DNA of 6,635 bases, taken from positions 1-6,635 of the forward strand of contig CANQEF010000063.1 of NCBI GenBank assembly GCA_947594675.1, written 5' to 3'. Position 1 is the first letter of the stretch; each line of letters starts with the position of its first letter. Below are positions 1 to 5,974 of this stretch, one piece after another. Below the pieces are notes generated by a model. The model was not told where the DNA came from, made no database searches, and saw only the letters and a program-made list of their open reading frames with translations. Source of the DNA: an uncultured Bacilli bacterium (GTDB lineage Bacteria; Bacillota_I; Bacilli_A; RF39; UBA660). A program made the translations under genes and the position numbers.

Positions 1-1889
1 TCTCCTAAGGAATAATTAGCATATAGATTAGCAGCTTGCATAACTTGCTCTTGATAGATTAAAAGGCCATAAGTATTTTTAGATATTTTTTCTAATGATG
101 GATCAAGATAGGTTACTTTTTCTTGATTAAATTTTCTTCTAATAAAAGGGTCAATATTAGGAGCGGCGCCGGGTCTAAACAAGGCTATTGCGGCAACGAT
201 TTCATCAAATGAATTTGGATTTAATTTACGAAGAAAATTACGCATTCCATTAGATTCAAATTGAAATATTCCACTAGTATTTGCTATCGTAAAGAGATTT
301 AAGGTCTCTTTATCGTCTAAAGGTATTTTAGAAAAATCTATTTTGTCATTTGACTCTTTATTTATATCGTTAATGATGTTGTCAATTATTGTTAAGTTTT
401 TTAAACCTAAAAAATCCATTTTTAGAAGTCCTAAATCTTCTAGATATTCCATGGTATAACTACTTAGGTACATATTATCACTTGGTGTTAATGGTATTAC
501 TTCATCTAAGTCTATTTGACTCATTACAATACCGGCAGCATGAGAAGATGTATGTCTTGGAAAACCTTCTATTTTTTTGGCTATATTATACATTTTGGTA
601 AGAGAAATGTCATTATCAATTTGAGTCTTAAAAGAGGGATTATTAGTATAAAAATCAGTTAATTTTTCTTTAGTTATTGGTGGTATATGTTTGCATAAGT
701 TATCTACTTTAGAAAGAGGAATATTTAAAATACGACTAACATCTCTTATTACTTGCTTAGTACTTAATGTTCCGAATGTTACAATTCCACAGACTCTTCT
801 TTTACCATATTTATTTACAACGTAATTAATCATATCATCACGTTTATCATCCGGAAAATCAGTATCTATATCTGGCATAGTTTTTCGCTCGGGATTTAAA
901 AATCTTTCAAATAATAGGTCGTATTTTAAAGGGTCTATCTCAGTTATTCCGAGTGAGTAAGCTACTAAAGATCCAGCAGCACTTCCCCTACCAGGTCCGA
1001 CTAAAATATTGTTTTTTTTGGCATACTTTATGAAATCATAAACAACTAAAAAGTAATTGGCAAATCCCATTTCATTAATAACTTTTAATTCATAAATAAG
1101 TCTTTTTTTATAGGAATCTATGAGGTTGCCATCTAAACGTTTATAAAGACCTTTTTTGCATAATTCAAAAAGATATGCTTTAGGATCAGCACAATCATAA
1201 ATAGGTAATAAATTCTGGGGTTGTGGAAAGACTAAGTTGCATGATGCCGCTATGTCGATAGTTTTGTCTAAGCCTTTCTTTGAAGATAATTCATTAACAT
1301 TAGTGATATTTATTTCAAAATTGTCAACATTATAATTTTCTTCATTGGAAATAGTTTTACCATCTCTTATCATATATAGATAAGATAGAATATTAGAATC
1401 TTCTTTGTTTAAATATAATGCTTTTTTTAAAAAAACAGTATTTTTTGTGAAAAGATTAGCTTCTAATTCCTCCTTTTTATTTGAATAGCCTAGATATATT
1501 TCTTCATATATTTGTCCTAATTCATGATAATTATCCTTATATGAAAATGGTAAAAGACAAATAACATTTTTATTATAGGTTTGTAATTCTTCTTGGTTTA
1601 TTAGCCTTTCATTTTGAATTGTTGATAATTTAATTAGACATTTATATCCTTGATAGTCTTTAGCTAAAAGAATGTAATTGTAATCATTTAATATGATATT
1701 TAATCCTATTATTGGATTTATTTTTTCATTTTGGCATTTTTTAATAAATTCCATCGCTCCATACATGTTAGTATCGCTCAATGCAATGCTTGTAAGATTA
1801 TTTTGTTTGGCATAAGAGATTAAATCATCAATTTTTAAAAGAGAAGAAAGAAGTGAATAGTTGCTTTGATTAAATAAAGGAATATACAT
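1..1889 (-). CDS. dnaE: DNA polymerase III alpha subunit DnaE (C-terminal part outside window)
   Basis: This gene encodes the catalytic subunit of a C-family replicative DNA polymerase; in low-GC Gram-positives DnaE usually works beside PolC, extending primers. The visible 629 codons cover the PHP domain (about residues 1-220), the palm/thumb and part of the fingers. Clear polymerase blocks are VGPGRGSAAGSLVAYSLGIT (297-316), PDIDTDF (339-345, with Asp342 and Asp344 as probable catalytic residues), KMDFLGL (490-496, Asp492 probably the third), GIFQFES (540-546), LFRPG (570-574) and YQEQVMQ (612-618). The PHP domain is degenerate: the usual HxH near the N-terminus reads FNQ (residues 6-8) and the second motif reads LSDTNMYG, so most metal ligands are missing and PHP-based proofreading is unlikely. 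The ATG start is set by GGAGG at 1896-1900, six bases upstream. No in-frame stop occurs before the left edge. No polC is visible in this window. Confidence 0.96.
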   Translation of the reverse strand, partial: MYIPLFNQSNYSLLSSLLKIDDLISYAKQNNLTSIALSDTNMYGAMEFIKKCQNEKINPIIGLNIILNDYNYILLAKDYQGYKCLIKLSTIQNERLINQEELQTYNKNVICLLPFSYKDNYHELGQIYEEIYLGYSNKKEELEANLFTKNTVFLKKALYLNKEDSNILSYLYMIRDGKTISNEENYNVDNFEINITNVNELSSKKGLDKTIDIAASCNLVFPQPQNLLPIYDCADPKAYLFELCKKGLYKRLDGNLIDSYKKRLIYELKVINEMGFANYFLVVYDFIKYAKKNNILVGPGRGSAAGSLVAYSLGITEIDPLKYDLLFERFLNPERKTMPDIDTDFPDDKRDDMINYVVNKYGKRRVCGIVTFGTLSTKQVIRDVSRILNIPLSKVDNLCKHIPPITKEKLTDFYTNNPSFKTQIDNDISLTKMYNIAKKIEGFPRHTSSHAAGIVMSQIDLDEVIPLTPSDNMYLSSYTMEYLEDLGLLKMDFLGLKNLTIIDNIINDINKESNDKIDFSKIPLDDKETLNLFTIANTSGIFQFESNGMRNFLRKLNPNSFDEIVAAIALFRPGAAPNIDPFIRRKFNQEKVTYLDPSLEKISKNTYGLLIYQEQVMQAANLYANYSLG

Positions 1890-1911
1890 ATAACACCTCC
1901 ATGTAATTTAT

Positions 1912-1917
1912 ATTATA
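1912..1917 (-). promoter_or_regulatory. Probable -10 box of dnaE
   Basis: On the minus strand a perfect TATAAT lies 22 bases upstream of the dnaE ATG, giving a predicted leader of about 16 bases that still contains the GGAGG ribosome binding site. I find no convincing -35 hexamer at 16-18 bases. The upstream position instead holds a short inverted repeat (1929-1955). The call rests on the -10 match and its spacing only. Confidence 0.5.
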
Positions 1918-2230
1918 CATCAAATTTTAGAAGAATTTAGAAATATTTTTCTTCTATTAATATCCTTTGGGTAAATTTATTTTTAAGAGAAATTCTGCTC
2001 GTTAGCCTATGAAAATTTAAAAGGGAAAATTTTAGTAATTAGCTATGTAGGACAAATGTGGTTTGTAAATAGGAAAATATTTGTAATGGGTATAATTATT
2101 TATTATTAAGAAGTTAGAATATAAGTGTTATTTTAAAATAGTTTTTATGATAATTCTAGATATAAAAGATTTTTTGGTCATTTTGGGAGAAAAATAGAGG
2201 AAATTAGATATGTTTTTCCATAGGATTTTG

Positions 2231-2259
2231 TTGACTTTCCCAATCTTTTATGATAAAGT
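2231..2259 (+). promoter_or_regulatory. Promoter of rpmB (TTGACT-N17-TAAAGT)
   Basis: TTGACT at 2231-2236 is followed after 17 bases by TAAAGT at 2254-2259. A TG dinucleotide one base upstream of the -10 (2251-2252) makes it an extended -10 promoter. Transcription would start near 2266, about 30 bases before the rpmB ATG, with the ribosome binding site inside the leader. The placement also argues against translation starting further upstream at 2210, since that codon would not be on this transcript. Confidence 0.65.
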
Positions 2260-2296
2260 TATAAAGCGAATGAGTAAAGACCAAAGGAGGGATATT

Positions 2297-2479
2297 ATGC
2301 CAATTAATGCATCTATTAGAAAGCCAAATAAGAAAAAAAGAATTCGTTCTCATGCATTAAATACTACTAATAGTACACAAAATTTAAATTTACAAGTACA
2401 TAGATTGAGTGATGGAAGTAAAGTTCGTTTAACAACTAAAGAAAGAAGAACTTTAAAGAAAAATGAAAAAGCTGCTTAG
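2297..2479 (+). CDS. rpmB: 50S ribosomal protein bL28, short cysteine-free form
   Basis: bL28 is a small basic protein of the large ribosomal subunit. The 60-residue product is very rich in Lys and Arg and shows the family pattern in order: RSHALN (residues 17-22, matching the RSHAMN/RSHS block), NLQ (34-36), a DG turn (43-44) and RTLKK near the end (50-54). It contains no cysteine, so it is a zinc-independent form, and its N-terminal part (residues 1-16) does not resemble the usual MARKCxxxG or CxxC start. The ATG at 2297 is chosen because AAAGGAGG (2283-2290) lies six bases upstream and a good promoter sits just before it. The frame stays open back to an ATG at 2210, but that extension is hydrophobic and unlike bL28. 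The gene stands alone, divergent from dnaE and convergent with the next gene. Identification rests on motif order and size; the divergence leaves some doubt. Confidence 0.85.
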   Translation: MPINASIRKPNKKKRIRSHALNTTNSTQNLNLQVHRLSDGSKVRLTTKERRTLKKNEKAA

Positions 2480-2491
2480 AGCAGTTTTTTT
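2466..2491 (+). terminator. Intrinsic terminator of rpmB, possibly bidirectional
   Basis: The segment 2466-2475 (AAAAAGCTGC) pairs with 2481-2490 (GCAGTTTTTT) through a 5-base loop, with one G-U pair, and the run of seven T at 2485-2491 forms the U-tract. The TAG stop codon of rpmB lies in and beside the loop (2477-2479), so the hairpin overlaps the end of the coding region. Read on the minus strand, the same hairpin is followed by TTTTT and may also stop transcription of the convergent membrane-protein gene, but there the G-U pair becomes a C/A mismatch. Confidence 0.8.
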
Positions 2492-2506
2492 ATTGGAATT
2501 TTTGGA

Positions 2507-3226
2507 TTATTGGCAAGCAAAACCATTTTGAGTAATTATATTGTAAACATTATCTTTTGTTTCATTTAGTGCAAACTCAACATTAGAAATATTGTTGCCT
2601 TTATGAGAATCAGGAAAGCTAAGTTGATCTAGTTTAGTTAAATCTATGTTTACATTGACTGTTAATCCACTAGTTGTTTTAGATGTTTGAAGATAGTAGC
2701 CAGTTATCAATGCTTGGCTTAAATTTAGATAACCATTATATAGATTTTCTATTGTAATATCAGCAAGCTGATTAGAAACATTTTTATTAAAAATACCTAG
2801 TTTAGTATAACTTTGTAAATAGTTGTTTACAAAGGTAAAGTTATAAGTTAAGTAAATATCTGTTCCATCAGGATTAGCTAATTGAGTTTTTGTACAAGTT
2901 AATTGAATAGTAGTGTTTTGATTGTTAAGTTGATTATTTGTTAGATTATAATCATTAGTATCATTAGAAATATCATTAGAATAATCGTCTATTCTATTAG
3001 AAATTATATTTTCATTAGAATTTTTTTCTAAAAAAGTGCTAATTTTAGGATAAAATAGACCAATGCTTAGAGCTACTAGACCAATTATACCAATAATAAT
3101 AGCCGGTTTTTTACTTATTGATTTTTCATATGAAGCAATTCTTTCTACATCACTAAGATTTAAAACTTGTGTTTTTGCTAATTCATCATTGCTCATTTTT
3201 GAGTTTTTGTTGAATTTACTTTTCAA
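2507..3226 (-). CDS. Uncharacterised single-pass membrane protein with extracytoplasmic domain
   Basis: I do not recognise this 239-residue protein. Residues 1-40 are polar with a basic stretch (SISKK) before the membrane. Residues 41-60 form one strongly hydrophobic helix. Residues about 69-106 are a low-complexity linker rich in Asn, Asp and Ser, and residues about 107-239 look like a compact beta-rich domain. The only two cysteines (Cys111 and Cys238) bracket that domain, which would allow a disulfide if it lies outside the cell. Charge placement suggests the N-terminus is inside. There is no lipobox. The start is TTG at 3226: GAGGTG at 3233-3238 lies six bases upstream, while the first ATG (codon 11) has no ribosome binding site. 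It lies downstream of typA in the same direction but has its own promoter, so a functional link is not implied. The ectodomain vaguely recalls small Firmicute lipoproteins such as the DUF1307 (YehR) type, but this is only a guess. Confidence 0.82.
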   Translation of the reverse strand: MKSKFNKNSKMSNDELAKTQVLNLSDVERIASYEKSISKKPAIIIGIIGLVALSIGLFYPKISTFLEKNSNENIISNRIDDYSNDISNDTNDYNLTNNQLNNQNTTIQLTCTKTQLANPDGTDIYLTYNFTFVNNYLQSYTKLGIFNKNVSNQLADITIENLYNGYLNLSQALITGYYLQTSKTTSGLTVNVNIDLTKLDQLSFPDSHKGNNISNVEFALNETKDNVYNIITQNGFACQ

Positions 3227-3251
3227 TTAACTCACCTCTATCTTTAATACC

Positions 3252-3280
3252 ATTATAGCAAAAGTAGATAAAATAGCAAA
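3252..3280 (-). promoter_or_regulatory. Promoter of the membrane-protein gene (TTTGCT-N17-TATAAT)
   Basis: On the minus strand a perfect TATAAT at 3257-3252 is preceded after 17 bases by TTTGCT at 3280-3275, a weak -35. The predicted start of transcription is about 20 bases upstream of the TTG codon, and the GAGGTG ribosome binding site falls within this short leader. The promoter lies directly after the typA terminator, which supports separate transcription of the two genes. Confidence 0.6.
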
Positions 3281-3281
3281 G

Positions 3282-3313
3282 AAAAAATAGTAAAAAATTA
3301 TATTTTCACTATT
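3282..3313 (-). terminator. AT-rich intrinsic terminator downstream of typA
   Basis: Read on the minus strand, AATAGTGAAAA pairs with a TTTTTACTATT arm to give an 11-position stem with one mismatch and a 6-base loop (arms 3303-3313 and 3286-3296). A run of six T (3287-3282) follows at the exit side. The stem has a single G-C pair, so its strength is uncertain, but position, orientation and U-tract fit a terminator for typA. It coincides with one copy of the 24-base tandem repeat. Confidence 0.55.
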
Positions 3314-3337
3314 GTAAAAAATTATATTTTCACTATT
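3290..3337. repeat. Perfect 24-base tandem duplication (two copies)
   Basis: The bases 3290-3313 are repeated exactly at 3314-3337. Each unit begins GTAAAAAATTAT and ends TTTTCACTATT. There are only two copies and no spacer. The left copy, together with four bases to its left, forms the typA terminator hairpin. The right copy lacks the matching flank and folds less well. A recent slippage or duplication event is the simplest origin. Confidence 0.95.
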
Positions 3338-3341
3338 TTAG

Positions 3342-5159
3342 TTAATTATTTTTATATTTAGCATCAAATTTTTTTCTTTCTTCAGTATTTAAAATTCTTT
3401 TTCTTATACGAATAGAATTAGGAGTTACTTCTACTAATTCATCGGAATTAATATAATCTAATGCATATTCTAATGATATAGGACGAGGTCTTTTTAAAAC
3501 TACAGTATGATCAGAGCCAGCAGCTCTTGTATTTGTTAGCTGTTTTCCTTTTACAACATTAACAGCTAAGTCATTATCACGATTACATTCTCCAATAACC
3601 ATACCTTCATATACCTCAGTACCAGGTTCAATAAACATGACACCGCGGTCTTCCAAATTACCAATTGAATAGGCTGTTGCACTTCCATTTTCCATTGAAA
3701 CTAAAACGCCAAGTTTTCTTTCACCTATAATGACATTTTCGTATGGTAAATACTCTTTAAAAGTGTGATTCATAATACCATAGCCTTTTGTTAGGGTAAG
3801 AAAATCAGTAGCAAAACCAATTAGTCCACGTGATGGAATAGTATAAATAAGACGTACTTGATTTTCGAAGTTAGACATATTTTCCATTTTTCCACCACGA
3901 ATGCCAAGTTGTTCTATAACGGATCCTACTGTGTCTTCTGGTACTTCTATTTGTAATTCTTCATATGGCTCATATTTTTGACCATTAATTTCTTTTATTA
4001 TAACTGTGGGCTTAGAAACTTCTAATTCAAATCCTTCACGACGCATATTTTCAATTAAAATACCTAAGTGTAATTCGCCTCTTCCACTTACTAAGAATGA
4101 TTCATTGGTAGCAGGTTCTACTTTTAAACTTACATCTCTTTGAGTTTCTTTAATTAGCCTCTCTTCAATTTTTCTAGCTGTCAATATTTTTCCTTCACGA
4201 CCGACAAATGGTGAAGAGTTTGTACCAAAAGTCATTTGTAAAGTTGGTTCATCTATATGCAATTGTGGCAATGGTAAAATATTTTCATTATCACATAATG
4301 TCTCACCTACTGAAATGTCAGCTAGTCCAGCAACGGCAACAATATCTCCAGCCTCTGCAGATTCAATTTCTATGCGATTATAACCATAAAAACCGAATAA
4401 TTTTTGAATTCTAAATTGTTTAGTAGATCCATCTAAGCGACAGCAAGTTACTACTTGACCAGTTTTTATTTTTCCATTATGTATGCGTCCAATTCCGATA
4501 CGTCCAACAAATTCATTGTAATCAAGTAAAGCAGGCTGAAATTGTAATGGACTTTCACTATCACCAGAAGGGCTTGGTATTTCTTCCAAAATAGTGTCAA
4601 GTATTTCTGTAAATCCCTCTGTTTGAGTAGATAAATCATCGCTTAGCGAACATGTTCCATTAACAGCTGATGCATATAATACTTTGAAATCAAGTTGATC
4701 ATCATTAGCACCTAATTCAATAAATAAATCTAATACTTCATCAACTACTTGTTTGCATCTAGCACTAGGCTTATCAACTTTATTGATAATTACAATAGGT
4801 TTAACTTTGGCTTCAAAGGCTTTTTTCAAAACAAATCTAGTTTGAGGCATAGCACCTTCATAAGCATCAACTACTAGTAAAACTCCATCTACCATATTCA
4901 TAATACGTTCAACTTCGCCACCAAAGTCAGCATGACCAGGTGTATCTAAAATATTTATGCGTACTCCTTTATAGTCTAATGCTGTTGTTTTAGCTAAAAT
5001 TGTTATTCCACGCTCTTTTTCTAAATCATTTGAATCCATTGAAACATTTGATATATCTTCATTTTCTCGAAACATTCCTGAATGTTTTAAAATTCCATCT
5101 ACTAATGTTGTTTTTCCATGGTCTACATGAGCTATAATTGCAACATTTCTTTTTTCCAT
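3342..5159 (-). CDS. typA: Translational GTPase TypA/BipA
   Basis: TypA/BipA is a ribosome-binding GTPase related to EF-G and LepA, involved in 50S subunit assembly and in growth under cold or other stress. The 605-residue protein is of the usual length (about 610). The G domain shows G1 AHVDHGKTT (10-18), switch I GITI (51-54), G3 DTPGH (72-76), G4 NKVD (126-129) and G5 SA (164-165). A beta-barrel domain II follows, then an EF-G-like domain III with RGELHLGILIENMRREG, and the BipA-specific C-terminal region with SRGLIGFATDFLTLTKGYG and a TNTRAAGSDH block before the ELVEVTPNSIRIRKR tail. All key motifs look intact. The ATG is supported by AAAGAGGTG at 5168-5176, eight bases upstream. It has its own strong promoter and a terminator-like hairpin downstream, so it is probably monocistronic. 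Confidence 0.98.
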   Translation of the reverse strand: MEKRNVAIIAHVDHGKTTLVDGILKHSGMFRENEDISNVSMDSNDLEKERGITILAKTTALDYKGVRINILDTPGHADFGGEVERIMNMVDGVLLVVDAYEGAMPQTRFVLKKAFEAKVKPIVIINKVDKPSARCKQVVDEVLDLFIELGANDDQLDFKVLYASAVNGTCSLSDDLSTQTEGFTEILDTILEEIPSPSGDSESPLQFQPALLDYNEFVGRIGIGRIHNGKIKTGQVVTCCRLDGSTKQFRIQKLFGFYGYNRIEIESAEAGDIVAVAGLADISVGETLCDNENILPLPQLHIDEPTLQMTFGTNSSPFVGREGKILTARKIEERLIKETQRDVSLKVEPATNESFLVSGRGELHLGILIENMRREGFELEVSKPTVIIKEINGQKYEPYEELQIEVPEDTVGSVIEQLGIRGGKMENMSNFENQVRLIYTIPSRGLIGFATDFLTLTKGYGIMNHTFKEYLPYENVIIGERKLGVLVSMENGSATAYSIGNLEDRGVMFIEPGTEVYEGMVIGECNRDNDLAVNVVKGKQLTNTRAAGSDHTVVLKRPRPISLEYALDYINSDELVEVTPNSIRIRKRILNTEERKKFDAKYKNN

Positions 5160-5188
5160 TTTTACTACACCTCTTTACACAGTTTTAA

Positions 5189-5217
5189 AGTATAGCACAA
5201 AATAGAATAAACTTCAA
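5189..5217 (-). promoter_or_regulatory. Promoter of typA (TTGAAG-N17-TATACT, extended -10)
   Basis: On the minus strand TTGAAG (5217-5212) is followed after exactly 17 bases by TATACT (5194-5189). TG one base upstream of the -10 gives an extended element. Transcription would begin near 5182, leaving a leader of about 23 bases that holds the AAAGAGGTG ribosome binding site. This is the best sigma-A-type promoter in the window. Confidence 0.8.
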
Positions 5218-5274
5218 TAGATTTTTTTTAAGCTTTTCTTTAGCGGTTTTTATATTAAAAAACTTTTTGGGAGT

Positions 5275-5877
5275 TTAACTTTGTAGTATTTTTGCTTTAT
5301 TTATCTTTTTAATAATCCATCTAATTAAAATAATGCTTAAAAATATTAGAATTGGTAATTTTAGTTTAGAAATGTAGGTATTAATAAAAATCCAGTTATT
5401 TCCGAGAGTATATCCTAAATAAACAAAAAGCAATGTCCAAGGTATGGAACCTATCGTTGTATAAATGACGAATTTGACAAATGACAGTCGCATTATTCCA
5501 ATTGGTAAAGATATCAATGTCCTAATAATAGGAAAATTTCGTCCTATTAAGGCTGCTAATAAACCATATTTTTTAAACCAAGAATCAGATTTGTCTAAGT
5601 CTTCTTCTTTCATGAAGAAATATTTTCCGTACTTTTTTATAAATGTTTTTCCGCCAAAAAAGCCCATAAAGTAAATGGCTATAGCGCAGAAGACACTTCC
5701 AGCTAAGCCAGTTAGAAAGGCGTTCCAAAAATTAAATATGCCTCGTCCAGCTAAAATACCAGCCGTTGCTAAAATAGCCTCACTTGGTATGATAATAATT
5801 ACTGCTTCTAAAACCATTCCTAGGAACATTCCTGCATAAGCATATTTGTCTATTAAGTTAAAGATGAATTCACTCAT
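5275..5877 (-). CDS. DedA-family membrane protein (VTT/SNARE-associated domain)
   Basis: DedA proteins are integral membrane transporters; some Firmicute members (UptA type) recycle undecaprenyl phosphate across the membrane for wall synthesis. The chosen product has 200 residues, normal for the family. Signatures, numbered from the chosen start: a re-entrant hydrophobic segment with Glu24 and IIIIPSE (27-33), then AGILAGRG. Later comes GRNFPIIRTLISLPIGIMR (112-130), with the conserved Arg113, Pro116, Arg119, Pro125 and Gly127. Hydrophobic stretches follow at about 133-155 and 174-188, and a basic tail ends the protein. An ATG seven codons upstream (5898) is possible, but it has no ribosome binding site, whereas the ATG at 5877 has AAAGGA (5890-5895) at a rather long 12-base spacing and begins like other family members. 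The family is clear; the cargo is not shown by sequence alone. I see no clear promoter or terminator of its own, so it may depend partly on the HAD gene upstream. Confidence 0.93.
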   Translation of the reverse strand: MSEFIFNLIDKYAYAGMFLGMVLEAVIIIIPSEAILATAGILAGRGIFNFWNAFLTGLAGSVFCAIAIYFMGFFGGKTFIKKYGKYFFMKEEDLDKSDSWFKKYGLLAALIGRNFPIIRTLISLPIGIMRLSFVKFVIYTTIGSIPWTLLFVYLGYTLGNNWIFINTYISKLKLPILIFLSIILIRWIIKKINKAKILQS

Positions 5878-5942
5878 AAAAGCTATTTTTCCTTTCATTG
5901 TATTTGTGCAATATATTTTTTGATTATCTATAAAAGTATATG

Positions 5943-5974
5943 AAAAGAAGAATTAATTTTTACTTAATTCTTCT
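5943..5974 (-). terminator. Hairpin at the end of the HAD gene (terminator or attenuator)
   Basis: AGAAGAATTAA at 5946-5956 is the exact reverse complement of TTAATTCTTCT at 5964-5974, with a 7-base loop. On the minus strand the 11-base-pair stem is followed by TTTT (5946-5943), a short U-tract. The TAA stop of the HAD gene lies inside the stem (5955-5953). It could end the HAD transcript or let part of it continue into the DedA gene. The stem is AT-rich and the U-tract short, so strength is uncertain. Confidence 0.6.

Larger units (their letters stand above)
1890..2296. other. Divergent intergenic region between dnaE and rpmB
   Basis: These 407 bases separate two genes that are transcribed away from each other. 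They hold the dnaE ribosome binding site and -10 box on the left and the rpmB promoter and ribosome binding site on the right. An inverted repeat, AGAAGAA at 1929-1935 and TTCTTCT at 1949-1955, sits just upstream of the dnaE -10 box. It has no U-tract on the exit side and so does not look like a terminator. Between about 1960 and 2230 I see no coding region with a plausible start and no recognisable tRNA, rRNA or known riboswitch. Isolated TATAAT-like hexamers (for example 2091-2096, plus strand) lack a -35 partner. Confidence 0.6.

Noticed and set aside
389..601. Plus-strand open frame opposite dnaE
   Set aside because: It lies wholly inside the conserved polymerase coding sequence on the other strand and has no family resemblance.
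2056..2109. 17-codon open frame (MWFVNRK...) in the dnaE-rpmB spacer
   Set aside because: Too short, with a poorly spaced purine stretch and no promoter pair or other support.
2210..2296. N-terminal extension of rpmB starting at the ATG at 2210
   Set aside because: It spans the predicted promoter, is hydrophobic and unlike bL28, and the ATG at 2297 has a perfect AAAGGAGG ribosome binding site. A weak AGAGGA before 2210 leaves a small doubt.
3164..3196. ATG at codon 11 as the start of the membrane-protein gene
   Set aside because: No ribosome binding site precedes it, whereas the TTG at 3226 has GAGGTG at ideal spacing.
3290..3337. CRISPR-like repeats
   Set aside because: Two contiguous copies without spacers and no cas genes; a simple tandem duplication.
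4208..4414. Plus-strand open frame opposite typA
   Set aside because: Antisense to a fully conserved GTPase gene, low-complexity product, no ribosome binding site of note.
5218..5274. Terminator after the DedA gene
   Set aside because: Only A/T-only self-complementary runs are present; no stem with a clear loop and U-tract on the minus strand.
5465..5674. Plus-strand open frame opposite the DedA gene
   Set aside because: Antisense shadow of the conserved GRNFPIIR region of the DedA gene.
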